A stretch of 64,000 nt of DNA, taken from positions 551,833-615,832 of the forward strand of contig NW_003151756.1 in assembly GCF_000003605.2 (NCBI RefSeq), read 5' to 3'. The notes beneath the pieces were generated by a model. That model was not told the origin of the DNA. It saw only the letters and a program-made list of their open reading frames with translations, and searched no databases. The position numbers and the translations under genes are program-made. Shown piece by piece: positions 1 through 13,200 of this stretch (positions are counted from its first letter, which is position 1; every line of letters begins with the position of its first letter). Source of the stretch: Saccoglossus kowalevskii (Eukaryota > Hemichordata > Enteropneusta > Harrimaniidae).

Positions 1-320
1 AACTTTCAAAATTAAAATAAAAGAGAACATATTCTGACATTCTAAACATTAGACTATAGTGATCACTATAAAATAATTAAAAAAATGACAAATCACAGTT
101 ACTAAATAAATGACAGCTGCGTGGAAATAAATTGACTTTTTGTTGAAATAGGTGAACGCGTCGGGTCACGACGAGGGCAAGTGCATTAAAAGCGGCGTTT
201 AATTGGATAACAAAAATAATCGAGATCGACACACATACAGATAAATTCAGACGTGATTCGAGTTAACGTGATCCATGGCGTGATTGTCATAATTATAACA
301 TCATATTAAAACTTTATTAG

Positions 321-392
321 GTGGAAACACATCGACCAAGCCTGAATTCTTATTTCATAAATTATTACGCAGATCAAGCTGCAAGCATGGAG
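321..392 (+). CDS. TOGARAM candidate exon (most upstream seen)
   Basis: An acceptor-like actttattag precedes base 321 and a donor gtaaaa follows base 392. The 24 codons between are open and end ...DQAASME, in phase 0 to join QMKNSLMSLRNSAARKR of the next exon. An in-frame TAG lies just before the exon, so it must be entered by splicing or start at the ATG at 387. The donor is only moderate. If this is a first exon instead, the protein would begin MEQMKNSL. Confidence 0.45.
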
Positions 393-3300
393 GTAAAAAA
401 AGAACAGAGGTGTGAATTCGACATTCAACACCAATCACCAAACAATTCAGAAACTTTTAGCCTTCGAAAATGAAAACAATTAGAAGTGTGTAAGGGCTGT
501 ATAATTTCCTGTTTGTCCGACGGTTCGTTTTCGTGTCACTGTCAAAATTATTGCTACCTTTTACCTAACAGGGACTAAACGATAATCACGATCACGATCG
601 CAAACACTTGCCGGACGTCTCTCTCTCTCTTCTAAAATCCGCCTCGGTGATTATGGGCTGGTCCGGAATCTATTTCTTTCAAAAGTGTTGCGCCAGGTTT
701 ACGTTAAGTGGCTTTCGTCCACTGATGTCGCACCTTCGGATCGATTAGAAACGTGTGAATACATACACTATGACTATACGTTTCACTGCAACTGCCCACA
801 GCACAATACAACAACTAAAAACTCTCTCTCAAAAAAAAATAAAATAGACAAAAAAAAAAAAAGAAAAAACGCCGACTGAAAAATGTATATCGTTTAAAAC
901 TATACTGAATGACCAGTGTTATTATGGCTCGGGGGGTATGACTTCCTCTCACATTTTTGTCATTTGGTGGCGCACTTTCGGCGAGAGTCGGAAATCCGGA
1001 AACAGTCGACTGTTTCAGGATAGGTGGCCGTGGCTACAACACGAGAAATATCCCAAATTTACTTGAATACGAGTAATCATTTTTAGCAAAAAAATCAATA
1101 ACTGCCCATTTCAGTGGGACACAGATCTAAAATGGGATACGTGAGGGTGGGCATTGCACAGGCACTTTAAATAATTAACATAAACACAACTTACTTCAGT
1201 TCAATGTTTTAGTGAACATTTAGAATTATTATGCATATAGCACTACAAATTAGAAACAGTCTTCTAAAAAGATCAAAGAAGAATCATAAATATTCTACTT
1301 TTGTACCATAGTGTTATTTTTTATTTATCCTGTGTTTATATGTTGTATAAGGCTGTGCTGTAACCACTTCCTATCTGAGATTTTTATAGCTGTTCAATAT
1401 ATTACTATAATATGGACGTCTATCATGTAAAAGAATTTACCGTATCTGACTAATCAGATGCTCAGAATAGCAATAAATAACAATACATTCAATACAGGGT
1501 CAGAAAAAAACATGTGCATCTGTTTAAGATCGTAAATATATCTGATTATCCGATTGTTGAGTTCCTGTGCACATTCAGTGCAGCTCTGTTGCCAACACGG
1601 AGATACATATGTAGCTCTTGGTTAAAATTTTCATTGCGTGGTTCTATTTCAGGTTGTATTAAATTTGATCAGTTCAACATTGAGTTCTTCTTTTCTTGCA
1701 GCAAATGAAAAACTCGTTAATGTCTCTGCGGAACAGTGCCGCCAGGAAACGTGCAGCGAGGCGAGCAGACAGTATGACTAGTAGTAACACCACCTCCAGG
1801 TCACCGTCGCCACATTCCATGGATGAGAGTGGTATTTATAGCATTTTGTATGATACTGGAAGTTTGGAGGATTCACCCAAAAATACACCAAAGAAAAAAG
1901 GGTAAGAAGTGTTGTTATTTTTTTAGAAGGGTGTTTTAAAATTTAATATTCTTACTTCATCCTGCGCTAAAAGATTGAAATTTTATTTATTTATTTCATT
2001 AATTGGAACATTGGAACAGGCAAAAATAACAATCAGAATAACCAGTGCCACTTTTGTAAATTATTACAGTTGAATAATCTACCAAAGTATACAACAAATG
2101 TGTTCCCCCAGACTCTTTATTAAGTCTAATGTAATGAATCACTTAATAATGCACCGTACGTATCATTTACGTCATTCTAATGACGATAAATGACAAGAGT
2201 GGTTCCTTTAAATTTCATTACTTGTTTCCTGAATGCAGTCGAATGAAAATGAACTGCTTTCTGTTGTTTCTCTGAAAAACAGCAAGAAAAATCCTGATTC
2301 ACCATTCAGCAATAGGCCTCGCGTTGCCAGAGTGTCCACAAGCGATCGGGAAGTTTCAGATACATCAAGAGACAGCTCCAGGGACACCTTCAGGGATTCT
2401 TCCAGGGATTCTTCCAGGGATACTGATACTACCAGGGAGCTGGAACCTAACCCGTTTGAGTTCAGTCCAACTGGTGGTGTTACATTCAGGGATAAGGTCC
2501 AATCGGATGTCAGTGTGGTGGGCATGGGATATGGTAAAAATGATGTCTTCAGGACTGACTCTCCACCAATACCAACTCATCAGAAAGGGAATGCTAGAAG
2601 GAAACAAAACAAAGGTATTCAACACAACATATTATTAGACAGTCCATCTGCCAAAAAAAAATGAATGAATTTCATCGCATTTGAAAGCGCTTAATCACCC
2701 ATGTGTTAGCAATAAGGCAGATTACTGGAACTGCTCCATTTTAGCTCCGTTGTTTTAGTCGACAGAGTGTAGATATTCATATTACTGATTGTTCGTCAGG
2801 TCAATTATACATTTTCATTTTATGCTAATTTCCACTACTTTCCACTACCGGGTACTAGCCCAATTCCTGATTTCAAAATTGAGCGTGTGTGAATTCATCA
2901 TTTGTGTGCTTGCACATATTGCGTGACCTGAGGTCAACAAACCAGGAGGTGGGACAGATTTTGAAAATTCCAAACATGTTCTCTCAAATAAAAGTGCAAT
3001 CATCTTTCAACTAGCTTCTCCATTTATACAGACCCACCCACCCACACTCTACTGTCAGTTAAAATTTTTTTCAAATATGCCGCTGACTTCTTCTGGGGTT
3101 GCATGTCTATTGTTCTTTTGAATTTTTTTTACTTCTGTCCTACCCCTCGCCCGTTGCTAGGTAGGTTACACATACACAAATAGAATTACATTGTGTCTGT
3201 TAGTAATTCGGGAATCAGGAATTAATTTGATAGTTTATATGTAGAGACCTTGAGTCAGATTTGTTAATTTTGTGACGATTACTTCAAATCTCTAATTGTA

Positions 3301-4205
3301 TTGAATATTTTTGTCATTTTTGGTAAAAAAATGCTATTTTCAGCTGTTTAACTATACAGCAAAACTATATCAACCTACTGGCTGCTTGATTGCTTTTTAA
3401 AATGTAGTTCCAGCAGATACATTGTTATTATCTAATATTTTCCCTCTTAGAGTTGCATGTATTAATTCAGTATTTAAATGCACATACAGTCATATCATGT
3501 TTATCTCAATAATTAGGTCTATATTATTTCCACATATGACCTTGTACATGTGTATAGCTAAAGAAATCTCTCCACAAAATATAAACAACCTCAAAAGACT
3601 TGTGAAACTAAATTGAGCAACCTTAACTTAATGAAATATACTAATGAACTAACACAATGCATATTAATTAGATTACTCTTTGCTGACTTCAGAGTGAAAC
3701 GACCTGCAGTAACTGTATAAAGGAAATTAATAACATTCAACAATTCATTAAATCTCATATTTACATTTTTTGTTACTGTGAAATCAATTAATTTTTTTTT
3801 ATACTGTAATGCTAATAAATACGATACAATGTATAACTGCATACAATGCATATTCAAGTAATCAGACAATACCGACTACCCCTACCACGTCATATATTGA
3901 ATTGTTACATTTGTATCTCTAAAAAAAACACCTGGCTGGATTGCACCTGCTTGTGTTCTATGTAGCGTGATCACTTGCTCATACAAATATGTGCATAATT
4001 GAACAACAAATTAGTATTTAGGTAAAATGGGATGCTATGCATCGCTGATCGGTTTCTATTATGTCAGATGTATTGTTTGTTATTTTGAACTATGCTGTCA
4101 TAGCAGAGCTGTTCATATATACCTTGGGTGGCTTCCTCTCAAATTTGTCTGTTCAAAGTGACTGTGAGTTTCTATTTCTAGCAAATATTTTTTCTTCATT
4201 TAAAA

Positions 4206-4236
<31 letters not shown>

Positions 4237-7200
4237 TTAATTGCCATGCTGTGTGACAGCTATTAAAATTTGTTCTGATATAAACTTTTTCAGTTCCTTT
4301 CAGTAGTGCAAAAGTTGTATTTCCAGACTTGATAAATCTGCTTTTGTTCAGTAATCATCTGCTGGATTGCATTCAAGTTCACTGTTACATTGAGATGAAC
4401 TCCATATTGCAGTTTAATAGAGTTTAATGTTGCATGTACAAAGGGGAAATTTGATATTTAAATACTTCCATTATTTTGGTGACAACGCTTTCCTTTAAAA
4501 CTACTTTCACTTTAGAAACTATAAAAACATAGAATGTTTTTTTTCGTCACTTAGCCAACCTTTTATTTTCTGTAGGTTTACTTGTATCACCGCTTACTAT
4601 GGCCTCGTTAAACCACCCTGGAGCCGTAGATACTGATGACTTCACAGATGAAGTAGGAGTCATTGGCAAAGGTAATGTGCTGTCTTGATATCAACATTAT
4701 ACAGATAAAAGTGATATAGTTATCAGCTGTTGAATAAATGGTATTTGTTCGAACGAAACTAGGGTTGTGATAATTTACAAAACTTGTTCTGTGAATTTTG
4801 AATTTGAAGTGTTAATAATCCTTGCCTGTAGCATGTTTCACTGTGCTATTTTGTCCTGACCCCTGACCCGTGACCCTTGTTTCTTACACTGGATTTCCTC
4901 GAGTTGAAATATCATTGTTTGTGTTGCTGTTTGAAATGAAAAACATGCCACTTCTTGGTTGGACATGGTTAAAGTTTAAAACAAGTCACGGTGTCTCGTA
5001 TCTTGACAACTTATAAGATTTCAATGACTGACTGAAGCAGACAATCTTGTCACCTCAGCCTCAATTGTTATTAGAATGCTAACAATATGGCTTCTCTTGT
5101 AACAGGGGTATTTGGTACAAGTTACGCTCCTCCCAGTCATGAGTACAGCGGTGATCGCTCCAAAAGAGGCAAAGAGCGTAAAGATTCTGAATCAGGACGT
5201 AATGGTCTTCCCCCTGGTGTATATGGCATTGGGGTTAAACAGAATAGCACTGAAGATAATGAGAGTTCTGATGATGAGGTAAGAGCACGCCTAAATATTT
5301 ATAATTTTGCTTTTCGTCATTTTAATTTAATTCTGGAATGTAAACATGTGTCATTTATAACAACGTTGCTTTGGTTAGGTATTTGTAAGTACCGTCCATG
5401 CGACCAGGCCGAGATCAGAGATCAGAAGAAAACAAGCATTCATACTGCAACTCTGATGGAAGGTATAATGCACAATTTGGGGGGGGGGGATAGTTGTACA
5501 CCAATAATGCCTGGTAGAAAAATGTGCCAATTTTGGGCAAGTGAATGTCAAATTCAGGCTCCTGTAGACTGGTTGTCGTATATCGTGAATTAAGTCATGC
5601 TATCACACATCTGCGTATTCACTTCTTTTGAACTTCTCAACAATTGTGTGCATATCATTATAAACAGCCTGCGGAGATTTGTTCACTCAGCAACTTTATT
5701 GAAAACAGAACTTATCCAACAAAAACAAAATGCAATGGAAAGTTAAAATTTCCAATAAAAAAAATAAATGTGGCAGCTTTCCTTCAGTAAGGTAGCTGAG
5801 GCTTCAACTGCAGCCTGTGGGTGGAAATGCTAACAAACAAATACAACCAGCTGGCAGATTTTCTAAATTAAACATTAAAAAACATACTGTAGAGGAATTG
5901 GAAACACTATATTCTACATTGTGTCTTTCAGGAACCGTCTAGCATATCCATGTCCAAGTCAACCAAGGATAAAATGGCTAGAATTCAGCAAGAGAAAAAA
6001 GAAGAACTGGAACAACGAAAAGCGGAGAAGCAAGCAGAGAAGGAAAAACAACAGAGGGACAGGGAGAAGTGGCAGAAGCAGCAGGAAAAAGAGAGAATTA
6101 AAGCCAGAGAACAAAAAGAAAAGATTAAAAAAATGGATAGTACATCTGAGGAGATTGGGCTTGACAGTGAGTCCTTTCATGTAGATTTAATAATGTCCTG
6201 TTTGACGCATTGGGTGTCAATTTCATTCATTTTAAGGGATGACTCAGATACAGTTTTGTATACATCTACCGACGTAGATGTCGCAACCTCTTTATTTGTC
6301 ATTCAGCCATCATGTATTTATTTTTTCAAATTCTTTTCTGATTTTGCCCACAATAGCCATACTTGACTGAAATGAAATGTTTCTTTACTTTTCAGCATTA
6401 ACAATATCTGGTTCAGGATCTAATACTTTAAACACTTCAACAACAAAGTCCAAAGTTATTACTGGAAAACCACCTGTTGCAACAACGCCAAAGAAAAAAT
6501 CATATAAATCGTGAGTTGACCTTTGTTATGTTTCACGTATATTGTATTTTCTTTTTTTTTTGAATACATTTCTCTATTATTTACTTTGTTCAGGTATAAA
6601 CATGCCCTCCAACTCCACAACTAGGCAGGGATTAGTTTCATTTCAGTATTGTCTTGTATACTTTCACATTATGTATTGCTTGTACTGTCCTAAAAAAAAA
6701 AGCTTTTCAAAATTGTGAAACTTAAGCATCAACATAGTAACGATGTAGCGTACATGTGTGGGCACTTCTTTCATTTTATCCTGCATATATGTGGTGGAAT
6801 ATTTGACCCCGTCTGAACTCCAAAGGTCGTCAGTGTGTACGTTTGGCCATCACCAATCAGATAACATATTTACAGTGGCTTTTGTACCTAGTGACTGCCA
6901 AACTAAATGGGTTTCTCCGTGTCCAATCTTTCTAGCCCAAGTAGTGATGCTTCAATGGAGACTACGTCAACGCCGAAAAACTCATCAAAATCAAAATTGA
7001 ACCGCAGTTCGTCACAGCATGACCCTGATGATGATGGTGAAGAACTGAAGCCGTTTACAAACCCGGAAAGCTCGCTACGAGACTGTCTGAGATTCATGAA
7101 TCAAGATGATTGGTGAGGGGATTTGAAAATCCATTTTACACATTAACATTGAGTTAAACTGTCAGTTCCACTCCTTTGTCAACTTACATTGTACTGTGCT

Positions 7201-10200
7201 CTGTGTGTATTGCAAAATGAACTTTAAACTGTTATACACAGAACTTGGGACATATTAATTCTGTACTCAAACATTTGAGGCCTGAAAATCTTTGACTGTG
7301 GCATTTATTGAGGAAAGGCGATGTTTCATTTCTATGTATATTTCATTCAGGGAGGTCAAATTGGACGGCATTCGCTATGTAAGAAGATTAACGATATTCC
7401 ACCCTGATGTACTGAATTTACAGTTACACACAGTCATAGTGGCATTGTTAAAAGAGATCAAAAATCTCCGTTCATCAGTATCTAGAGCTGCCATCTGTAC
7501 TGTAGCAGATATGTTCACGCATCTTAGGTCAAGTTTAGACAAGGTTAGTAGGTTTTGTTATTTTCATGTTTATTTTTATGTGACTCTTGTTGCAATCGTA
7601 TTGTTACTTCATCTGGTGTGTATGCACAATCAGTGGCACCCCTTGAACTGTCTGAACTATTTAAATCTGTTGAGGGAGAGTTACTATGGCAGTGACCTTT
7701 TGTTGACCTTTAAATCGTGTCATCATGTAAAATATAATAATACAGAAACTTTATGATGTCTTTTATGACTTAATATTTTGTCATGACTTATTAAGTACTA
7801 ACCAACTAAAGATCTCTTTGGCCATCAATTTTATTTACCATTTTTCCCCCGTCTTTTAAGGATATGGACCAGCTATGTAAGGTTCTCCTGCATAAAGCGG
7901 GAGAGAGCAATGGATTTATCCGGGAAGATGTTGACAAGTCTCTCGCAGCAATGGTGGAGTCTGTTACTCCGCAACGTGCACTTGTAGCTTTGGTGGCGGG
8001 AGGTGCAAGGTGAGGCAATCATGTTGTATTTCACGCGACATTAGTCTTGTCTAATCGCCTTGAATTAGGGCTTTTTTATAGCTCTTTATGTACTGTAGTT
8101 GTGGCATGCCGCAACAATTTGAGTAATTTGCATATAGCTTCTATTGAGGTCAACGTGTGAAGTGATATTTGCATTGCCATGCAATATATTGAAATGACTT
8201 GGGTAGCTGTGTTGTATTCAACAATTATTTTAGTTTGTTCAATTAATTTTTTTTAATGAGCTGATTGTTTCTTTGATTGTGAATACCCAACTATTAATAA
8301 TACAAATAGATGGAAGCTAGTTTGGGAGTTGGTGTCTCATTACGTCAATATATAAATCTATACTCAGTATTTGCTCTATTAGTGTGTTTACATAAATGAG
8401 AGAGGAGTATCTATGGTCAAAACCAGTTGTAATTTAGTGAAAACATTACATGCACTGTTTACGCTTCTCTTTAAGATACACTTCTATCAATTGAAAACTA
8501 GCTCGTAGAAGTTTTGACGGGGTGTAAGGATAATCATCACTATAAATGCATTTATTTTATTTGCCTGCAGTCATCGTAGTATAGCAGTAAGGAAAACATG
8601 TGCCCAGTTCTTGGTTGGCGTTGTGGAGAGAATGGGACCTGGCAGACTTCTAAGCGGTATCAAAGACATCACTGATAAGATCGTACCTACGGCCGCACAA
8701 TTCTGTGTGGATGGATCGCCAGAAACGAGGTGAGTATAACCAGTAATCGTTGTCTCCACTCAGACAATGTCCACATAGTGTTAGTAATGAATACTGAATG
8801 AATGAATGAATGAATGTTTGTTTGTTTGTAGATTTTTGAGTTTCTCCTTCTCCACATGTAATCATTGAAGAATGTCACAAGTAAACTGTGTTCGTGTCTA
8901 ATTCATTATAATAGACCATGCTTTTCAAAACCTTTGTCATTCTGACTTTATTTGTGGGGTTGTTTGTTTTTTGCATTATAAATTGTTTTGTTTTGTTGAC
9001 TGAGTACCCACTACACAAGACAGTCTATGTGATGTTTGGTTGCTACGTGTGTGGTGAATTTCCATCTAATGTCATCTGGAGATGATAGATAAATAACCTA
9101 TTAGTCATAGCTATTGTAGAATCATAAATTAAGACCAGCTACTATAGAATCATATCTTTTTTACCAAATACTACTAGAACCATTAAATTTATATCAACTA
9201 CTGTAGAACTGTTAAATTTATAGTTGTATTAATATCTGTTGAATCATTAAATTTACACTAACTACTGTAAAATAATTACATTTACACCAATTACTGTAGA
9301 ATAATTAAATTTACACTAACTACTGTAAAATAATTACATTTACACCAACTACTGTAGAATAATTACATTTACACCAACTACTGTAGAATAATTACATTTA
9401 CACCAACTACTGTAGAATAATTACATTTACACCAACTACTGTAAAATAATTACATTTACACCAACTACTGTAGAATAATTAAATTTATATCAACTACTGT
9501 AGAACTGTTAAATTTATAGTTGTATTAATATCTGTTGAATCATTAAATTTACACTAACTACTGTAAAATAATTAAATTTCTTCTAACTACTGTAGAATAA
9601 TTAAATTTATACCAACTACTGTAGAATAATTAAATTTATACCAACTACTGTAGAATAATTAAATTTATATCACAAAAATCATTAAATTTCACGATTTAGC
9701 ATGTGATGTAAATTTGTGCATATCACATTTTTAAAATCAAAACTTATCTCAAAAATAAATTCCAGCTCTATTTTGCTGACCGAGATATGAAAGTCACAAC
9801 AATGGCAGTTAACAGGAACCTACAATTTGGCAGCACAAAATGCGTACCTGTTTTAAACATCGTGACTTTTTTAGTTCATGAAAAATCGCAAAAAAGTGTC
9901 ACAATCAAAAATTTGAATGGTTTGATATTTATCTTGTTTTATATTTTTAGGTATTATGGTCGCAAGATTATGTATAAACTGATGAACCATGAAGACTTTG
10001 AGAAATTATTAGCTAAATATGTACCCCACAAAGACTTGAGACAAGTTAGAGAAATTCTAGAAAAACTTCGAGTAGATGTAAGTAACATAACGTATGTAGA
10101 GTGGTTGCAGTGCTCCTTGAAACATGAATATTTTCTTTAATGGAGTGCATAGAAAGTAGTACACAAAACACTTGAGTACAGATGCTATAGTATTTCTAGT

Positions 10201-13200
10201 ACTTTTATCTTGGTGACTTAAGATATGATGTCTCAACTTTGAGAGCAATGCTTGCTATTTGCTTGGCAGCACTATACCCAAATTTGATGATTTATTGTTG
10301 TCTCATTTTATTTCTAACAGCAAACATTACCTGAATTAGAATTGTATGCAATCTGTTCACTTCGATCAATAAGTGTCTAGTAGTTGTTTTCAATCATCCA
10401 TTTTCTATTGCTTGGGTTTTTTTTAGTCCCTGTGTAGAGACTTAAAATTCGGTCTCAGCCTATCCGTCTCGAGTCATATCTCAGAATCCTCTGGATCAAA
10501 TTTGTTCTTTCTTTGCATGTGCCTAGTAATTTATGTGAGGCATATGCACATGCTGTGATTTAGTGATTCGACCTAAGATGGCTGACTGGCAGCCATTTTG
10601 TTCTTTGAAAATGTGTTATCTTGGACATGCTGAGGTGTGGGTGTCAGTAAACTTTAACTGACACTCCAAGTTGTATATTCTCAAACATACATTGTATGTT
10701 AGTCAATTGCTACACATTTATATTTGACTTGTGCTTTGTTCTCATCAAGTTGTAAAGTGCTTTAATTTCCTGATATGGAACATTGTTAAGAAGATTCTCA
10801 TTGGGTAACACTGTAACAAATAAGCCGGTACAATTTACCTGGTCATATGACCAGTAATTTGCATATTCATGTAGCAATACGTGTTCATAACAATTCAATT
10901 TGAGATCCCATGGCCAATTTACTTTATTTTAGGCATAAATAACATTTCTCCAAGTTGCAACAGAGACTGTGTCATTAACAATGACTTGTTCATCATATTT
11001 TAGGGTCTTGGAGAAATGCCTTCGGAAACACCATCTGCCAGAGCCAGGCGCACATACCCAAGCAGTGGCAGCGGAATGAGGACTAATTCTGGCTCTCGAG
11101 AAAAGATAAACTCTGCCGGAAGGTATGCCCTCTTCCTTTCACCTCTTATAAAATAACATTGTGTTGAATTGAGTCATAAGGTGTAATAGAAGATTGAGCA
11201 ATTGAACATAAGAATAGTATACAGTTACATGGACACCACGGATCCCTAGCGAAACTAAGCACTATCAAACTGTTTGAACTGCACTTGTACAGTCCTTGTA
11301 ACAATGCATAGTTTAGTATGTATTACTTTACACAATAGTTCAATCACTCATAAGACCAACTGAAAACTTGTCTAAAACTGAACATTTTTTCCCAGTTCCA
11401 CTCTATAAAAATTAATATTAACTGAACGCATCTGTGAAGCAAAAAATGTACAAGAATGAATTATTTTGCATTGCATTTTAACACCCACCTACTCTAACCA
11501 TGTTTTTTTGCAGACTGTTCTCTTAATTAAACCCCTTCCCTATAACATAAAAATTAACATAATTTAAACAAACTTTTGATTCGTATTCGTGGATTAATGT
11601 TCAAGAATGATATTTTCTTTTGTAACCGTTGTTGTTGACGAGCAAACATCAGTGAATTATCAGGATGCATGGTTTTCAAAATACTCTTGTGAGTAGCAGC
11701 TGGCATTGCTTTACACACGGCTTACATGATTGAGCGCTGACGTAATCTTTACTCTTTTTCCAAAATAGCAATGCTGACCCTAATGGCTTGACACCACCTA
11801 GTTCGACAAGGAAGATACGCAGATCACCACGCATGGATGAGGCCAGCATGGCAACTGTACAAAATCTTTGCTCAGGCTTATCAGCAAGTGATTGGCGAGA
11901 TAGGTATAAGGCTGTGCAGGATTTCCTAGATATGACAGCTCACAATGTGGATCTGGTTGTGTCGAATATTATTAAGGTATAGTTGATGTCTGCTTGTTAA
12001 TGCCCGCAAGAAAAAAACAAATCATTTCAGAACAGTGTATGCGTCAGTTCAAAAAGAGGACTGGGCCACTCACATTTCTGGTTTCTGCCATTATAAAAAT
12101 AAAGGAAAATGCAAACCAATTAGTATTGAATTAATCAGCTCAATTAATTTGCAAAGTTAGCAATCAATTAACACAGGGGAGCACATCAAGTTCATGTCTT
12201 GTATGAGCATCTTAGGCTCAAGCACAATTTTTATTGTTCACGCTAATAGTTTGTAAGCTAATAGATATCATGTCATGTGCTAATACGGTATTGAAAACTT
12301 CTGATATGTTGTGATCATTTAAAAAAACATATTGTACATAAAACAGAATGAAAGTGCAGTGATTAGTTACTTGTACTAGTAAGATAGCTTGAACTTTATG
12401 AATTCATCAAAGGCAATTGATTGGCCAATAACTATGCAAATTAGCTTAAAAAAAGTGGACATTGTTTTTTCTTGTGATGGTAATTCATTCATGTGAAATG
12501 GATTTGAATATTAAGTTATGCTAATCAGCTTTGATAATTAATTAAATTGTCAACTTAAATTCCTAAAAATGGATGGATTTATATTATATTTTTCCTGCAC
12601 ACGTGTTGTTGATGACTATCAAAATTATATATTTGTTTTATTTTCAGATCTTCGATAGCTACACACCTCGGTTATCTGATTCTAATAGTAAAGTTAATTT
12701 AACAGCGTTAACTGCCATGTTACAAATTGTGCCAAGATTGCGAGAATATATCGGTGCTGTGATTAATTCTGTTGTTCCTGTTCTGGCGACCAATTTAGCT
12801 TCAAAAAATGCTCAGATCCATCAAACAACCCTGAGTGTTCTTGACTCTCTCGTGGAGCATGTGGGTAAGTTGGTCTTAATTTTAGTGATGATGATTAACA
12901 ACGTCATTGCTTCCAATATTGAGAATGATTCTGGTTTGTTAATGAAGTCGGTTGCCGAACAACTCATCCTAGTCAAATTTGGTGTCTGCGTCTGTTTATT
13001 AATTAACCATTCACCAATCACGTGTCATTCTATATAACTAAAGTCAACCATTTGTTCAAACTTTGGCAAAATATTGTGTAATTAAACAGTAGGTTTACTA
13101 GTAACTATCACTATACAATATGGTTTTGCACGTGTCATGACGTGTTCATGAAAAACCATAAATTGTATGTGTGTTTTCATCATGTTCCTAATAATGTTTA

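Noticed and set aside
2208-2638. Open frames on both strands over the Ser-Arg-Asp exon
   Set aside because: A 15-bp tandem repeat keeps several frames open; only the + frame from 2239 fits the neighbouring exons.
5279-5593. Open frame continuing past the TOGARAM donor at 5278
   Set aside because: A good GTAAGA donor and the phase of the next exon show that this is intron read-through.
9109-9670. Regularly spaced repeats that could recall a CRISPR array
   Set aside because: The repeats are directly contiguous with no unique spacers, in an intron of an animal gene; it is a minisatellite.
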